From: GWE2-42-39 sp942493345
GTDB taxonomy: Bacteria > Bacteroidota > Bacteroidia > Bacteroidales > Prolixibacteraceae
DNA length: 64,000 nucleotides
Assembly (NCBI GenBank): GCA_942493345.1
Contig: OW818695.1
Span: 1,612,001 to 1,676,000, forward strand
Direction of reading: 5' to 3'
Of this stretch, positions 9,341 through 18,222 are shown piece by piece. How positions within the stretch are numbered: position 1 is the stretch's first letter; each line of letters starts with the position of its first letter. The notes under the pieces are model-generated. The model did no database searches and was not told where the DNA came from. It saw only the letters and a list, made by a program, of their open reading frames with translations. A program made the position numbers and the translations under genes.

Positions 9341-10264
9341 ATGAGTATCCGGGTCGAACATATTACCAAAACATACGGGACGCAAAAAGCGGTCGACGAC
9401 ATTAGTTTTTCCATTAACGAAGGCGAACTGGTAGGTTTTCTCGGGCCCAACGGTGCAGGAAAATCAACGCTGATGAAGATCATTACCGGTTTTCTTTATG
9501 CCGATTCGGGCGAGGTGCTGATCAACGGACAAAAAATTAATCCTGAAATCAACGAGATTCGGGAACAGGTTGGTTATTTGCCCGAACACAACCCGTTGTA
9601 TCCCGATTTGTTTGTAAAAGAATATCTTGAAATTGCGGCCGGTTTTTATCGTTTGAAAAACAAACGGACGAGGGTTGCCAAGATGGTGGAGATGACCGGG
9701 CTAGGCAGCGAACAGCACAAAAAAATAAGGGCCCTTTCGAAAGGCTACCGGCAGCGTGTGGGGTTGGCACAGGCGCTGATCCACGATCCGTCGATTTTAA
9801 TTCTCGACGAACCCACCACCGGGCTCGATCCAAATCAGCTGGAAGAAATCCGCTCGCTGATTAAAAACATCAGTAAAAATAAAACGGTGCTTTTTTCAAC
9901 CCATATCATGCAGGAAGTAGAAGCGGTTTGCCAGCGGGTGATCATCATCAACAAAGGCATCCTGGCTGCCGACGACCGGGTGGATGTGCTGAAAAGCGGT
10001 CGGCTCCGACAAGCACAGTCGGTGCTTGTCGAATTTGCTGAAATTCCCGATTTGAAAAGCCTTCAGGAAAAGAAATGGGTGAAAAACCTGTGCGCAACCG
10101 GCGAAAAAATGTTCCTGGTCGATTCTGCTTCGGATGAGGATATTCGCCCGGAATTGTTTCGTTTTGCGATGGAAAACCAACTCACTTTGCTCACCCTTCA
10201 GGAACAAAAGCAGAGCCTCGAAAATGTGTTCCGCCAACTAACTACCAGCTTTGAAGGAAAATGA
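9341..10264 (+). CDS. gldA: GldA-like ABC transporter ATP-binding protein
   Basis: 307 residues. Walker A GPNGAGKST (about 34-42), Q-loop region VGYLPEHNPLYPDLFV, signature LSKGYRQRVGLAQAL, Walker B ILILDEPTTGLDP and switch H in STHIMQEVEA are all present. The segment YLPEHNPLYPDL and the signature are those of the gliding-motility ATPase GldA and its relatives. In gliding bacteria GldA works with membrane partners GldF and GldG. Here no permease gene lies next to it: the Bro-N gene is upstream and metK downstream. The symbol therefore reflects sequence type, not proven gliding function. Confidence 0.85.
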   Translation: MSIRVEHITKTYGTQKAVDDISFSINEGELVGFLGPNGAGKSTLMKIITGFLYADSGEVLINGQKINPEINEIREQVGYLPEHNPLYPDLFVKEYLEIAAGFYRLKNKRTRVAKMVEMTGLGSEQHKKIRALSKGYRQRVGLAQALIHDPSILILDEPTTGLDPNQLEEIRSLIKNISKNKTVLFSTHIMQEVEAVCQRVIIINKGILAADDRVDVLKSGRLRQAQSVLVEFAEIPDLKSLQEKKWVKNLCATGEKMFLVDSASDEDIRPELFRFAMENQLTLLTLQEQKQSLENVFRQLTTSFEGK

Positions 10265-10587
10265 TTTTCCCGGAATAAAAACTGGTATCAAACATACTTT
10301 TGTGGATATCCGGACAAAGAAAGAATTTATATTGAAAACCGGGGAAAGTAAACGGGTGCGCAGGGAAAAAATTTCTCTGCGTATCGGATTTGGATTTCCT
10401 GCGCACTGGGTCACAATTTCCTGCGCATCCGATTCGGACCAGATGCGCAGGGGTTTTATATCGGATGCGTATTTGTTCTATCCAGATAAAAACTGGCTTT
10501 CATGACTGTTCCCTATATTTTTTATTTGGTGCTCATAATTTGATATTCTTTTTCGAATAAAAGATGTTCGTGTCCCGGAAAAGTTTT
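10265..10587. other. Non-coding gap between gldA-like gene and metK promoter
   Basis: This gap of about 320 bp contains one open frame but no protein-like sequence. Its main content is the cluster of TGCGCA repeats at 10357-10451. No terminator with a T-run was found for the gldA-like gene. Confidence 0.5.
10357..10451. repeat. Cluster of TTTCCTGCGCA-like repeats
   Basis: Four good copies and one weaker copy occur within 95 bp: TGCGCAGGGAAA (10357), ATTTCTCTGCG (10371, weaker), ATTTCCTGCGCA (10394 and 10416) and TGCGCAGG (10444). They stand in both orientations. CGCATC (10424-10429) also pairs with GATGCG (10442-10447). Repeated sites ahead of a promoter suggest protein binding, but the sequence does not show by what. 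Confidence 0.4.
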
Positions 10588-10595
10588 TACATTTG
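10588..10595 (+). promoter_or_regulatory. -7 box of the metK promoter
   Basis: TACATTTG matches TAnnTTTG exactly. TTCG stands 17 bp upstream as an imperfect -33 element. Transcription from here would give a leader of about 150 bases before the metK ATG; no known riboswitch class was recognised in it. Confidence 0.5.
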
Positions 10596-10754
10596 CAACG
10601 ATAATGGTGGACAAATTTGAGATTGATTGCAACCACGAAAAAAAATGCTAAAGCGATCCTTACTTTTCTCTTTGCTTTACCAATCCATTTGCCACGTTTT
10701 TTGTTTAATCAAGTGCTGCGAAGTATCGCTGTGCTTATAAAATTTTCAGAAAAC

Positions 10755-12008
10755 ATGAGTTATTTATTTACAAGTGAATCCGTATCGGAAGGGCATCCCG
10801 ACAAGGTAGCCGACCAGATTTCCGATGCACTGCTGGATGAATTTCTGGCTTTTGACCCGCAGTCGAAAGTAGCCTGCGAAACCCTGGTGACCACCGGACA
10901 GGTAGTACTTGCCGGCGAAGTAAAATCACAAACCTATGTTGATGTGCAGGAAACGGCCCGCAAAGTGATCAACCAAATTGGTTACACCAAAGCGGAATAC
11001 CGCTTCGACGGCGATTCGTGCGGGGTACTGGCTGCCATTCACGAGCAGAGTCCCGACATCAACCGGGGAGTTGATAAAACCGACAAAATGGACCAGGGCG
11101 CCGGCGACCAGGGAATGATGTTCGGTTACGCCAGCCGCGAAACCGACAATTTCATGCCGCTTCCGCTCGAACTGTCGCACCAGATTTTACTGGAACTGGC
11201 CGTCGTTCGGCGCGAAGGCAAATTCATGACGTACCTGCGCCCCGACTCCAAATCGCAGGTAACCATTGAGTACAACGACGACAACAGCCCGAAACGGGTA
11301 GACACCATCGTGGTTTCGACCCAGCACGACGAGTTTGATGCCGACGAACCCATGCTGGCAAAAATCAAGGCTGATGTGATCAATATTTTGATGCCGCGTG
11401 TAATTGCGCAATTACCGAAACGGGTGCAGGCTTTGTTCGGCAACGATATTACGTATCATGTGAATCCGACCGGCAAATTTGTGATCGGCGGCCCGCACGG
11501 CGATACCGGCCTCACCGGGCGCAAAATTATTGTTGACACCTACGGGGGCAAAGGCGCTCATGGTGGCGGCGCTTTCTCGGGCAAAGACCCGTCGAAGGTC
11601 GACCGCTCGGCTGCTTATGCCGCTCGTCACATTGCCAAAAACCTGGTGGCAGCGGGCGTTGCCGACGAAATATTGGTTCAGCTGGCGTATGCCATTGGCG
11701 TTGCACAACCGGTGGGAATTTTTGTAAATACCTACGGAACAGCAAAAGTTAATTTAATTGACAGCGAAATAGCTGCCCGTGTAAAAGAAATATTCGACCT
11801 GCGCCCGGCAGCCATCGAAGCGCGCCTGAAACTGCGCAACCCCATTTACCGCGAAACGGCAGCTTACGGGCACATGGGACGCACGCCAAAAACGGTTACC
11901 AAAGTTTTTGAATCGCCTTATTGGGGCAAGAAAGAGCTGGAAGTAGAACTGTTTACCTGGGAAAAACTGGACTACGTTCCGCAGGTAAAAAGCAAGTTTG
12001 GACTGTAA
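10755..12008 (+). CDS. metK: S-adenosylmethionine synthase
   Basis: 417 residues. It makes S-adenosylmethionine from methionine and ATP in the cytoplasm. All MetK signatures are visible: SESVSEGHPDKVADQISDA at the N-terminus, GAGDQGMMFGYA in the middle, and GGGAFSGKDPSKVDRSAAY with the lysine and aspartates of the active site. The ATG at 10755 gives the expected start MSYLFTSESVSEG; the 46 codons that could be added upstream are not MetK-like. A promoter box lies about 160 bp upstream. A foldback element begins just after the stop codon. Confidence 0.97.
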   Translation: MSYLFTSESVSEGHPDKVADQISDALLDEFLAFDPQSKVACETLVTTGQVVLAGEVKSQTYVDVQETARKVINQIGYTKAEYRFDGDSCGVLAAIHEQSPDINRGVDKTDKMDQGAGDQGMMFGYASRETDNFMPLPLELSHQILLELAVVRREGKFMTYLRPDSKSQVTIEYNDDNSPKRVDTIVVSTQHDEFDADEPMLAKIKADVINILMPRVIAQLPKRVQALFGNDITYHVNPTGKFVIGGPHGDTGLTGRKIIVDTYGGKGAHGGGAFSGKDPSKVDRSAAYAARHIAKNLVAAGVADEILVQLAYAIGVAQPVGIFVNTYGTAKVNLIDSEIAARVKEIFDLRPAAIEARLKLRNPIYRETAAYGHMGRTPKTVTKVFESPYWGKKELEVELFTWEKLDYVPQVKSKFGL

Positions 12009-12022
12009 TAAATTGAAATAAT

Positions 12023-12142
12023 AAGTTTGTCCGGAAAGTCTCTCTTTGTGAACACCTTCGTTCCCCTGCGGTTAAAAATTTTTATCACAGAGGAACGAGA
12101 GGGCACACAGTGTTTCACAGAGTATTCTTTTCGGACAAACTT
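12023..12142. repeat. MITE-like foldback element, 120 bp
   Basis: Perfect 11-bp terminal inverted repeats (AAGTTTGTCCG at 12023-12033, CGGACAAACTT at 12132-12142). The inside carries AGAGGGCACACAG, also present in the element at 305-458, so the two seem related though their ends differ. It lies 14 bp after the metK stop. Confidence 0.5.
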
Positions 12143-12174
12143 GTTTAATAACGAGACCTTCTTTCTTTTGGGTC

Positions 12175-12194
12175 ATTCCGGCGCAGGCCGGAAT
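12175..12194 (+). repeat. Dispersed hairpin repeat, forward copy
   Basis: ATTCCGGC-GCAG-GCCGGAAT, an 8-bp perfect stem with a 4-base loop, followed by CTCATCGCACA. Related copies lie at 34534, 41559, 41884 and 43244. Confidence 0.65.
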
Positions 12195-12311
12195 CTCATC
12201 GCACACTCACCAAACCCCATTGATTACCACCGTTATTTATATGAACATACACAGGCGTATACCGCGAATGCTAAAAAAGTCACGCATCCACAAAAAGTGT
12301 ACTAATTTTTG

Positions 12312-12319
12312 TAATTTTG
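12312..12319 (+). promoter_or_regulatory. -7 box for the Fic gene
   Basis: TAATTTTG fits TAnnTTTG and lies 17 bp before the ATG at 12337. No good -33 element is visible. Confidence 0.35.
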
Positions 12320-12336
12320 GGACAAATTAGAAAAAC

Positions 12337-13422
12337 ATGGGACAAAATACACCATATCCGATTTTGGACATGCTTCCACCTTCAAAGGAAAAAATAGAAA
12401 CAATTAAAATATTAAAAGAAGCAACCAAGGCAACTGCTGCTTTGGCTGAATTAAAAGGGATTGCAAATACAATTCCGAATCAATCAATGCTTATTAATGC
12501 AATTGTATTGCAAGAGGCAAAGGGGAGTTCTGAAATTGAAAATATAATCACAACTCAAGACGAACTTTATAAAGCACTAACAATTAATAAGTCGAACATC
12601 TCACCTGAAACAAAAGAGGTTGTAAATTACCGAAAAGCAATTTTTCACGGGTTTGATTTAATAAAAAAACAGGGATTTTTGCGAGTAAATGATATCATTG
12701 ATATTCAACATGCTTTAATAGGTAATACTGCTGGCATAAGAAGTATGCCAGGTACCGTTTTGAAAAATGACACAACAGGAGAAGTTGTTTATACCCCACC
12801 TCAGGACAAAAAAAAAATATTGGATTTACTATCAAACTTTATCGAATACTTTAATCGGGAAGAAAAAGAAATATCTCCACTTATCAATCTTGCTGTCCTT
12901 CACCATCAATTTGAAAGTATTCACCCATTTTATGACGGAAATGGAAGAACGGGAAGAATATTGAATATTTTATATCTGATTTTAAATGATTTAATAGATA
13001 TTCCTATTTTATATCTCAGCTCATATATCATTGAAAATAAGCCTGATTATTATCGGTTGCTAAATCAGGCCAACCGATTTGGAGAATGGGAAGAATGGAT
13101 TTTATTCATGTTAAAAGCTGTTGAGGTCACTTCAGTTCAGACCATAAAAAAAATAAATGCAATTAGACAATTGCTTGACAGCACAATAGAGAAAGTTCAG
13201 CTAGATGCACCAAAGATTTATAAAAAGGAATTGGTTGAATTGCTTTTCGAACAACCATATTCAAAAATTGAATTTGTCGTAAATCAATTGAAAGTGGAAA
13301 GGAAAGCGGCATCACGATACTTACAAGAATTGGAAAAAATTGGTGTGTTGGAATCTCAAAAAGTGGGAAGAGAAGTATTGTACATCAATAAACAATTGAT
13401 TGAAATTTTGAAAAATATGTGA
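12337..13422 (+). CDS. Fic-domain protein (class II, predicted AMPylase) with C-terminal winged helix
   Basis: 361 residues. The Fic core motif HPFYDGNGRTGRI (His196 catalytic) is intact, so nucleotide transfer to a target hydroxyl, usually AMPylation, is expected. The inhibitory motif (S/T)xxxE(G/N) is present near the N-terminus as SSEIEN (64-69), which makes this a class II self-inhibited Fic protein. After the Fic fold, residues about 285-355 look like a winged helix (KKELVELLFEQPYSKIEF, AASRYLQELEKIGVLES), typical of the SoFic/DUF4172 kind. The gene is much more AT-rich than metK and the helicase gene beside it, suggesting recent acquisition. It has no toxin-antitoxin partner. The target is unknown. 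Confidence 0.92.
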   Translation: MGQNTPYPILDMLPPSKEKIETIKILKEATKATAALAELKGIANTIPNQSMLINAIVLQEAKGSSEIENIITTQDELYKALTINKSNISPETKEVVNYRKAIFHGFDLIKKQGFLRVNDIIDIQHALIGNTAGIRSMPGTVLKNDTTGEVVYTPPQDKKKILDLLSNFIEYFNREEKEISPLINLAVLHHQFESIHPFYDGNGRTGRILNILYLILNDLIDIPILYLSSYIIENKPDYYRLLNQANRFGEWEEWILFMLKAVEVTSVQTIKKINAIRQLLDSTIEKVQLDAPKIYKKELVELLFEQPYSKIEFVVNQLKVERKAASRYLQELEKIGVLESQKVGREVLYINKQLIEILKNM

Positions 13423-13458
13423 TCGCAACTTTATGAATTTTAGTCGGCGTTTTGCAGC

Positions 13459-14688
13459 TTATTTCTTCTTCTTTTTCTTTGGCGGGAGGTTGGCGTCTTC
13501 TTTTAAAAGCGAACGCCAGTCGTTATCGTGGTCTTTCGTAAAATCAAGAGTTTCCATGTATTCGCCTTTGCCAATCTCAAGCACTTTTACTTTCTTATCG
13601 AGATACATTTCTATTTCCTCCAAAATGGGTTTCTCTTCCTGGCTGCAAAACGAAACGGCATGTCCGCGTTCTTTGGCACGTCCGGTACGGCCAACCCGGT
13701 GCACGTAATTTTCCGACTGTTCGGGCAGATCGTAGTTGATCACAAAATTTACCCCCGGAATGTCGATGCCGCGGGCGCTGACATCAGTAGCAATTAACAT
13801 TCTAATTTCACCGCTTCGAAATTTATCCAGCACTTCGAAACGTTCTTTTTGTTCTTTATCGCCGTGAATGGTTTCGCTATTCACCCCCACCCGTTCCATG
13901 GCTTTTTTTACCCGTTCGGCACGAACTTTTGTCCGTACAAAAACCAGTATTTTTTTATCCGGATTTTCTTCAACAATCCGTTCCAAAAAGAAACGTTTGT
14001 CGTCCATTTCGATAAATGCCACCGAGTGATCGACGTTTTTTGCTACCGGGTCTTTGGGTGAAATCTGGATGCGGATTGGCTTTCGGGTCAGCGAATAGGC
14101 CAGCTCTTTAATTTTTTCATCGATTGTTGCCGAAAAAAACAGGGTTTGCCGGTTCTTCGGAAGAAATTTAAGCAGGTCGCGAATATCGCGGATAAAGCCA
14201 AGATCGAGCATGTGGTCGGCTTCGTCCAGAATCAAAATTTCGATGCGCCCGAAATTAATATATCCCTGGCTTACCAGGTCGAACATGCGGCCAGGAGTTG
14301 CTACCAGAATATCAATCCCTTTTTCGAGTTTGGCAATTTGCGGTCCCTGTTCCACTCCGCCAAAAACACAAAATGTTTTCACGCGGGTATGTTTTCCGAT
14401 CTGTTCGAAAACCCCGGTAATCTGCAATGCCAGTTCGCGGGTGGGCACCATCACCAAGCATTTGATGCCATCGGGACGGCCCGGGATTTTTCGCTCGTCG
14501 AGCAAATGAAGCACCGGAATTGCAAAGGCTGCTGTTTTCCCGGTCCCGGTTTGCGCAATGGCCAGCACATCTTCGCCTCTCATAATGGGAGGAATCGATT
14601 TAAACTGAATATCCGTTGGCCGGTTGAACCCCAGCTTTGAAAGGCTTTTTTTTATGTCAGGAGAAATTGAATATTGTTCGAACTTCAT
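13459..14688 (-). CDS. DEAD-box ATP-dependent RNA helicase (RhlE-like)
   Basis: 409 residues. Q motif (GFNRPTDIQ), motif I AQTGTGKT, Ia PTRELALQ, Ib TPGRM, II DEAD in ILDEADHMLDLG, III SAT, V ATDVSARGIDIP and VI YVHRVGRTGRA are all intact. The lysine-rich end (PPKKKKKK) would bind RNA. It should unwind short RNA duplexes, probably in ribosome assembly or at low temperature. It converges with the Fic gene (36 bp between the ends). RhlE is the closest named type, judged from general layout only. Confidence 0.95.
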   Translation of the reverse strand: MKFEQYSISPDIKKSLSKLGFNRPTDIQFKSIPPIMRGEDVLAIAQTGTGKTAAFAIPVLHLLDERKIPGRPDGIKCLVMVPTRELALQITGVFEQIGKHTRVKTFCVFGGVEQGPQIAKLEKGIDILVATPGRMFDLVSQGYINFGRIEILILDEADHMLDLGFIRDIRDLLKFLPKNRQTLFFSATIDEKIKELAYSLTRKPIRIQISPKDPVAKNVDHSVAFIEMDDKRFFLERIVEENPDKKILVFVRTKVRAERVKKAMERVGVNSETIHGDKEQKERFEVLDKFRSGEIRMLIATDVSARGIDIPGVNFVINYDLPEQSENYVHRVGRTGRAKERGHAVSFCSQEEKPILEEIEMYLDKKVKVLEIGKGEYMETLDFTKDHDNDWRSLLKEDANLPPKKKKKK

Positions 14689-14714
14689 TTTACTTTGCTT
14701 GAAATTTCAAAGTA

Positions 14715-14722
14715 CAAAGCTA
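14715..14722 (-). promoter_or_regulatory. -7 box for the helicase gene
   Basis: Read on the minus strand the box is TAGCTTTG, an exact match to TAnnTTTG, 26 bp before the ATG at 14688. A -33 element at the usual distance is not evident. Confidence 0.35.
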
Positions 14723-14805
14723 GTCCTTTTTTCGGGACAGTCCCGGGTAGGGCAATCAGCTTTTTTCTTTACCGAATGGGAACTACCTGTTGACACCATT
14801 GCTTA

Positions 14806-16920
14806 TTATTCCTTGCCCAACACAAAAATGGGTGTCATCTCGCGGTATTGTGCATTTTGGAAACTTCGTTTTCCCTTTTTTTCAACTTCTGCGTTTACCG
14901 TTCCCACAATAGCAAGTCCCAATTGGAGCCGTTTCAATTTCTTCAGCGCTTTTTCATCGATTTTCAGATTTACCACCTTTTCGGTTTCGTTTGGCAACAC
15001 TTTTGTCGGTTCCATCGTGATGAAGGGGCTTTTCTTGCTTAGTTCCAGATCAATCGGATCGGTAAAACCGGGCGTCCTGAAAATCCTTATTTTGACGGGA
15101 ACAATAGTATCTGACCAAGTTACGGGTATGGCTTTTTGAAGATTTTGCTCCAATTCGGTCGACAACCTCAGGGAAAAAGGTGGCGCCGGGGTAATTTTGG
15201 CCACGAACCCGGCAGCAGGGATATGATGCGTGTAATAAAATGCCTGCATCATATTGTCGGCAGCGGTGGCCGATTGCGTAAATATTGACTGTTCTTTCCC
15301 TTTAACCCTTGTCTGGGTAAGCACTTCCAGCGACAATTGCTCTTCTTTGGCCATTGCCGGGGCGGTAATCGATATATCCCAAAATTTACTTCCGGGCAGA
15401 CTGTGCAGACAGCTCACCAAATAGCCTTTGGGCAAGCCTTTGATGTCGAAATCCAATCCGGGGGTGAATTTTTCTTCGGAAGAAATATCCACACGGAAAA
15501 GCGCGGTTCCTCCTTTGGGTATTGTGAGATTAGCCGGTGAAACAAATGCCTGGAAAGCGGGGAAATTGGGCAGACGTTCAATCATATAATAATAATCGGG
15601 GCCACAATTACCCAACACATCAGATACTTCCAGAATGTAATTGCCTGCACGGTTTACCTTGTATTGCAACACCGGATCAGCATGGTGGGTCATCAGTCCC
15701 TGTGTAGCATCTTCCACATCATCCACTTCAATCAACTTGGCTCCGGACGGATCGCGAAGCGTCATTTTTGCATCCAGTATTGAACCCAGCCGCCGGGCTT
15801 TTATGTCGATGGTAATTTTTTCATTCTTCAGAGCTGTGATCCGGTATGTTTTTATCTGGTTGGGCGAAGTAATCGAATCAACCAAAATACAATCTGTCAG
15901 GTATTCTTCCTTTTCTGAAGGGGATATATTCAGATGGGCATCTCGTGGTAACCCATAGAAAATAACCGGGTTGGAAACAAAACCATTTTTCCCGGTAACT
16001 CTCAATTCGCCGTAACCTTCCTGCGAAGGCTTAAAAAGTGTTTTATTCTGAAGGAGATTGACTCCTTTCAGTGTAACTTCAGTGTTTTTCCTGATTTTGC
16101 CGACACATGGATATACATATTCAAGAAAGGGAATTTCGCCCAACTCAACCCGGTAATTAAAATCCTCACGTCCGCGGTAAATGGCATCGTGAATAGAAAG
16201 AAAATAGGTGTCGGTTTCTTTTATGGTTGAAATTATCACCGGATCGACAGCGTTCCGAAAATCATCGTTGTAGGCGATTTCCCGTCCGGCGCTGTTTGTC
16301 AACCTGATCACGGGCTGAAACCAACCCGGGACCGCATCGGCAATGTAGGGCACCAATGTTCTTGCCTTTACCGAAGCAACCAGGGTCATCCCTTTTTCTG
16401 CTTTAAACGAGAAACAATCGATTTCCCCCGGAAATATTTGTCCGCATAAAGTTGCCGGAAGCTGTTCCACTTGTGTTGTTTTTACGAATGATGAACCACT
16501 TTGCCCGATTATATTGGGATATTGCCCCACTTCAAAATTCAGTTTATTGGAAACTCCTTTCGACGATTGTAACCGCAAATCGCGTAACCCGGGAGCGGCG
16601 TCCCGGTCAATGGTAACGCGCACCCCTATCCGGTCGGCAAGCTGCGGACTGCTTTGGTCGTCGAGTTTATTCTTTGTGTTTTTCTTCGCTTTTCCTTGTT
16701 TGTTCTGCTGTTTTAGCGGAATGAATTCAGCTTTTATGCCATCGCCACTGATCAATACTTCGGTCGCTTCATTCAGGTTTAAACCGCCGATCTCCATGTC
16801 AGTAACAGTTCCTATCTGGCCGCCTGCCGGGAAAATGAAGCCTACCGACATTTTTTGTGCCGATGCATTGGCGAGCCAAAACATCAGTCCGATAATTGTA
16901 AAAATATACTTGTGCTGCAT
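14806..16920 (-). CDS. Exported PPC-domain protein of the planctomycete-like operon
   Basis: 704 residues with a Sec signal peptide (FTIIGLMFWLANASAQ). Residues about 20-130 form an Ig/IPT-like start (FIFPAGGQIGTVTDMEIGG) of the type found in planctomycete surface proteins. Two regions (about 155-265 and 340-450) look like bacterial pre-peptidase C-terminal beta-sandwich domains: GEIDCFSFKAEKG with YFLSIHDA, and IKTYRITALKNEKITIDI with YILEVSDV. The C-terminal part is a further beta-rich region. No enzyme motif is visible; a binding or scaffold role outside the cytoplasm is likely. It is the last gene of the operon, 10 bp after the DUF1501 gene. Confidence 0.75.
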   Translation of the reverse strand: MQHKYIFTIIGLMFWLANASAQKMSVGFIFPAGGQIGTVTDMEIGGLNLNEATEVLISGDGIKAEFIPLKQQNKQGKAKKNTKNKLDDQSSPQLADRIGVRVTIDRDAAPGLRDLRLQSSKGVSNKLNFEVGQYPNIIGQSGSSFVKTTQVEQLPATLCGQIFPGEIDCFSFKAEKGMTLVASVKARTLVPYIADAVPGWFQPVIRLTNSAGREIAYNDDFRNAVDPVIISTIKETDTYFLSIHDAIYRGREDFNYRVELGEIPFLEYVYPCVGKIRKNTEVTLKGVNLLQNKTLFKPSQEGYGELRVTGKNGFVSNPVIFYGLPRDAHLNISPSEKEEYLTDCILVDSITSPNQIKTYRITALKNEKITIDIKARRLGSILDAKMTLRDPSGAKLIEVDDVEDATQGLMTHHADPVLQYKVNRAGNYILEVSDVLGNCGPDYYYMIERLPNFPAFQAFVSPANLTIPKGGTALFRVDISSEEKFTPGLDFDIKGLPKGYLVSCLHSLPGSKFWDISITAPAMAKEEQLSLEVLTQTRVKGKEQSIFTQSATAADNMMQAFYYTHHIPAAGFVAKITPAPPFSLRLSTELEQNLQKAIPVTWSDTIVPVKIRIFRTPGFTDPIDLELSKKSPFITMEPTKVLPNETEKVVNLKIDEKALKKLKRLQLGLAIVGTVNAEVEKKGKRSFQNAQYREMTPIFVLGKE

Positions 16921-16930
16921 GAATTCCAGG

Positions 16931-18199
16931 TTATTTTAAATTTATCAATTCATAAAGTAACCCGTTGCTTTGTCCTTCTTTGCCCAGAGATGGCAGAATC
17001 GGCAAATTACCTTCCAGTATGTGGGGTAAAGTGCCTTTCGGGTCAATGCCCATCAGCAAATAAATTGTGCCAATCAGATCACAGGGATAAACTTTGCGTT
17101 CAGTAATATTCTCACCGGTTTTGTCGGTTCTACCCAGCACTTTTCCGGGAATGAAACCACCCCCGGCTACCAGGTACGAAAAGGCTTGTCCGAAATGTGC
17201 GCGGCCACCATTCCATGGGGCTTCCCAAAGAACCTTCGGGGTACGCCCGAACTCACCTCCGCAAATCACAATAGTGCTTTTCAATAAGCCCTTTGCGTCC
17301 AGATCGGTCAGCAGAGCCGACAAAGCCTGATCAAGCTCAGGGAGCATTTCGTTCATGCGCTGGAAATGCTTTTTGTGGGTATCCCAGCCGGTTGTGCGAA
17401 CATTGATGAACGGGACACCCGCTTCGACCAGTTTGCGGGCAGCTAAACACGACTGTCCCAACCGATTCATGCCGTAACGTTGGCGGATTTCCTTACTTTC
17501 GTCTGTTAAGTCAAAAACCTTCCGGGATACACCTGAAATAAATTCAGTATTGATTCGGCGAAAAGAATCGATTGCAGAAGAATATGTAAATGATTTACAA
17601 AAAGGATTTGTTTTTTCAAAACAACCAATTAGCTGCATGCGTTTTTCTAATGTGCCGGGTTTTATTTCGCGGTTGATGATTCCTTCAACTTCAAAAACCA
17701 TTTTTTCAGGTTCACCTCCCGTATCATACGATTTGTATTCGTTGCCCAGAAAACCGCCTTCGTTGAAGCGACTGTTGGCGCTGGTAACAGAGATATACGG
17801 AGGTAAAATGCCTTTGTAAGTAGCGCTTTTCATAAATGCGATTACCGAACCGTATGACGGATACACAATGGAACTACGGCTCAAATCACCGGTAATCATC
17901 GCATAATGACCTGTCTCGTGTCCGTTATTGCCATGTGTCATGCTTCGTATTATGCTGTATTTATCGGCCATTTGCGCAAGCAACGGTAGTTTTGATCCAA
18001 TAATAATACCGGGAACATTGGTTTGGATGGCTTCTTTCAGGTTGCCATATATTTCGCGTGTGGCCTCCGGTTTGGGATCAAAAGTATCGGTTTGCGACGG
18101 ACCACCATCCAAATAAACCAAGATGACACTTTTGGCTTGCTGTGCTATTGACCCCAGTGAGAAACTTACCAAAAGAAAAAAAGTCAGGATGCGTTTCAT
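16931..18199 (-). CDS. DUF1501 family protein (alkaline-phosphatase superfamily fold)
   Basis: 422 residues with a Sec signal peptide (ILTFFLLVSFSLGSIAQ); planctomycete members usually carry a Tat signal instead. DUF1501 landmarks are in order: YLDGGPSQTDTFDPKP, SIIRSMTHGNNGHETGHY, GWDTHKKHF, ICGGEFGRTP and GRAHFGQAFSYLVAGGG. The Asp and His residues in these motifs match metal-binding positions of the sulfatase/alkaline phosphatase superfamily, but no member's substrate is firmly known to me. It lies between the DUF1549/DUF1553 gene (23-bp gap) and the PPC-domain gene (10-bp gap), so the three products very probably act together. Confidence 0.9.
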   Translation of the reverse strand: MKRILTFFLLVSFSLGSIAQQAKSVILVYLDGGPSQTDTFDPKPEATREIYGNLKEAIQTNVPGIIIGSKLPLLAQMADKYSIIRSMTHGNNGHETGHYAMITGDLSRSSIVYPSYGSVIAFMKSATYKGILPPYISVTSANSRFNEGGFLGNEYKSYDTGGEPEKMVFEVEGIINREIKPGTLEKRMQLIGCFEKTNPFCKSFTYSSAIDSFRRINTEFISGVSRKVFDLTDESKEIRQRYGMNRLGQSCLAARKLVEAGVPFINVRTTGWDTHKKHFQRMNEMLPELDQALSALLTDLDAKGLLKSTIVICGGEFGRTPKVLWEAPWNGGRAHFGQAFSYLVAGGGFIPGKVLGRTDKTGENITERKVYPCDLIGTIYLLMGIDPKGTLPHILEGNLPILPSLGKEGQSNGLLYELINLK

Positions 18200-18222
18200 G
18201 TGCGTTGAAATTTGAAGGTCGT

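Larger units (their letters stand above)
12009..12336. other. Repeat-filled gap between metK and the Fic gene
   Basis: This gap of about 330 bp holds, in order, a foldback element (12023-12142), a dispersed hairpin repeat (12175-12194) and a TAATTTTG promoter box (12312-12319). It contains no credible gene. Confidence 0.6.

Noticed and set aside
10251..10505. An 84-codon open frame after the gldA-like gene
   Set aside because: It overlaps the gldA-like gene end, has no protein-like sequence, and is made largely of the TGCGCA repeats.
10602..10754. A SAM riboswitch in the metK leader
   Set aside because: The roughly 150-base leader does not show the conserved core of the SAM-I or SAM-II classes by eye; a covariance-model search would be needed to exclude others.
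12027..12305. A 92-codon open frame between metK and the Fic gene
   Set aside because: It consists of the foldback element and the hairpin repeat; its product is typical translated-repeat sequence.
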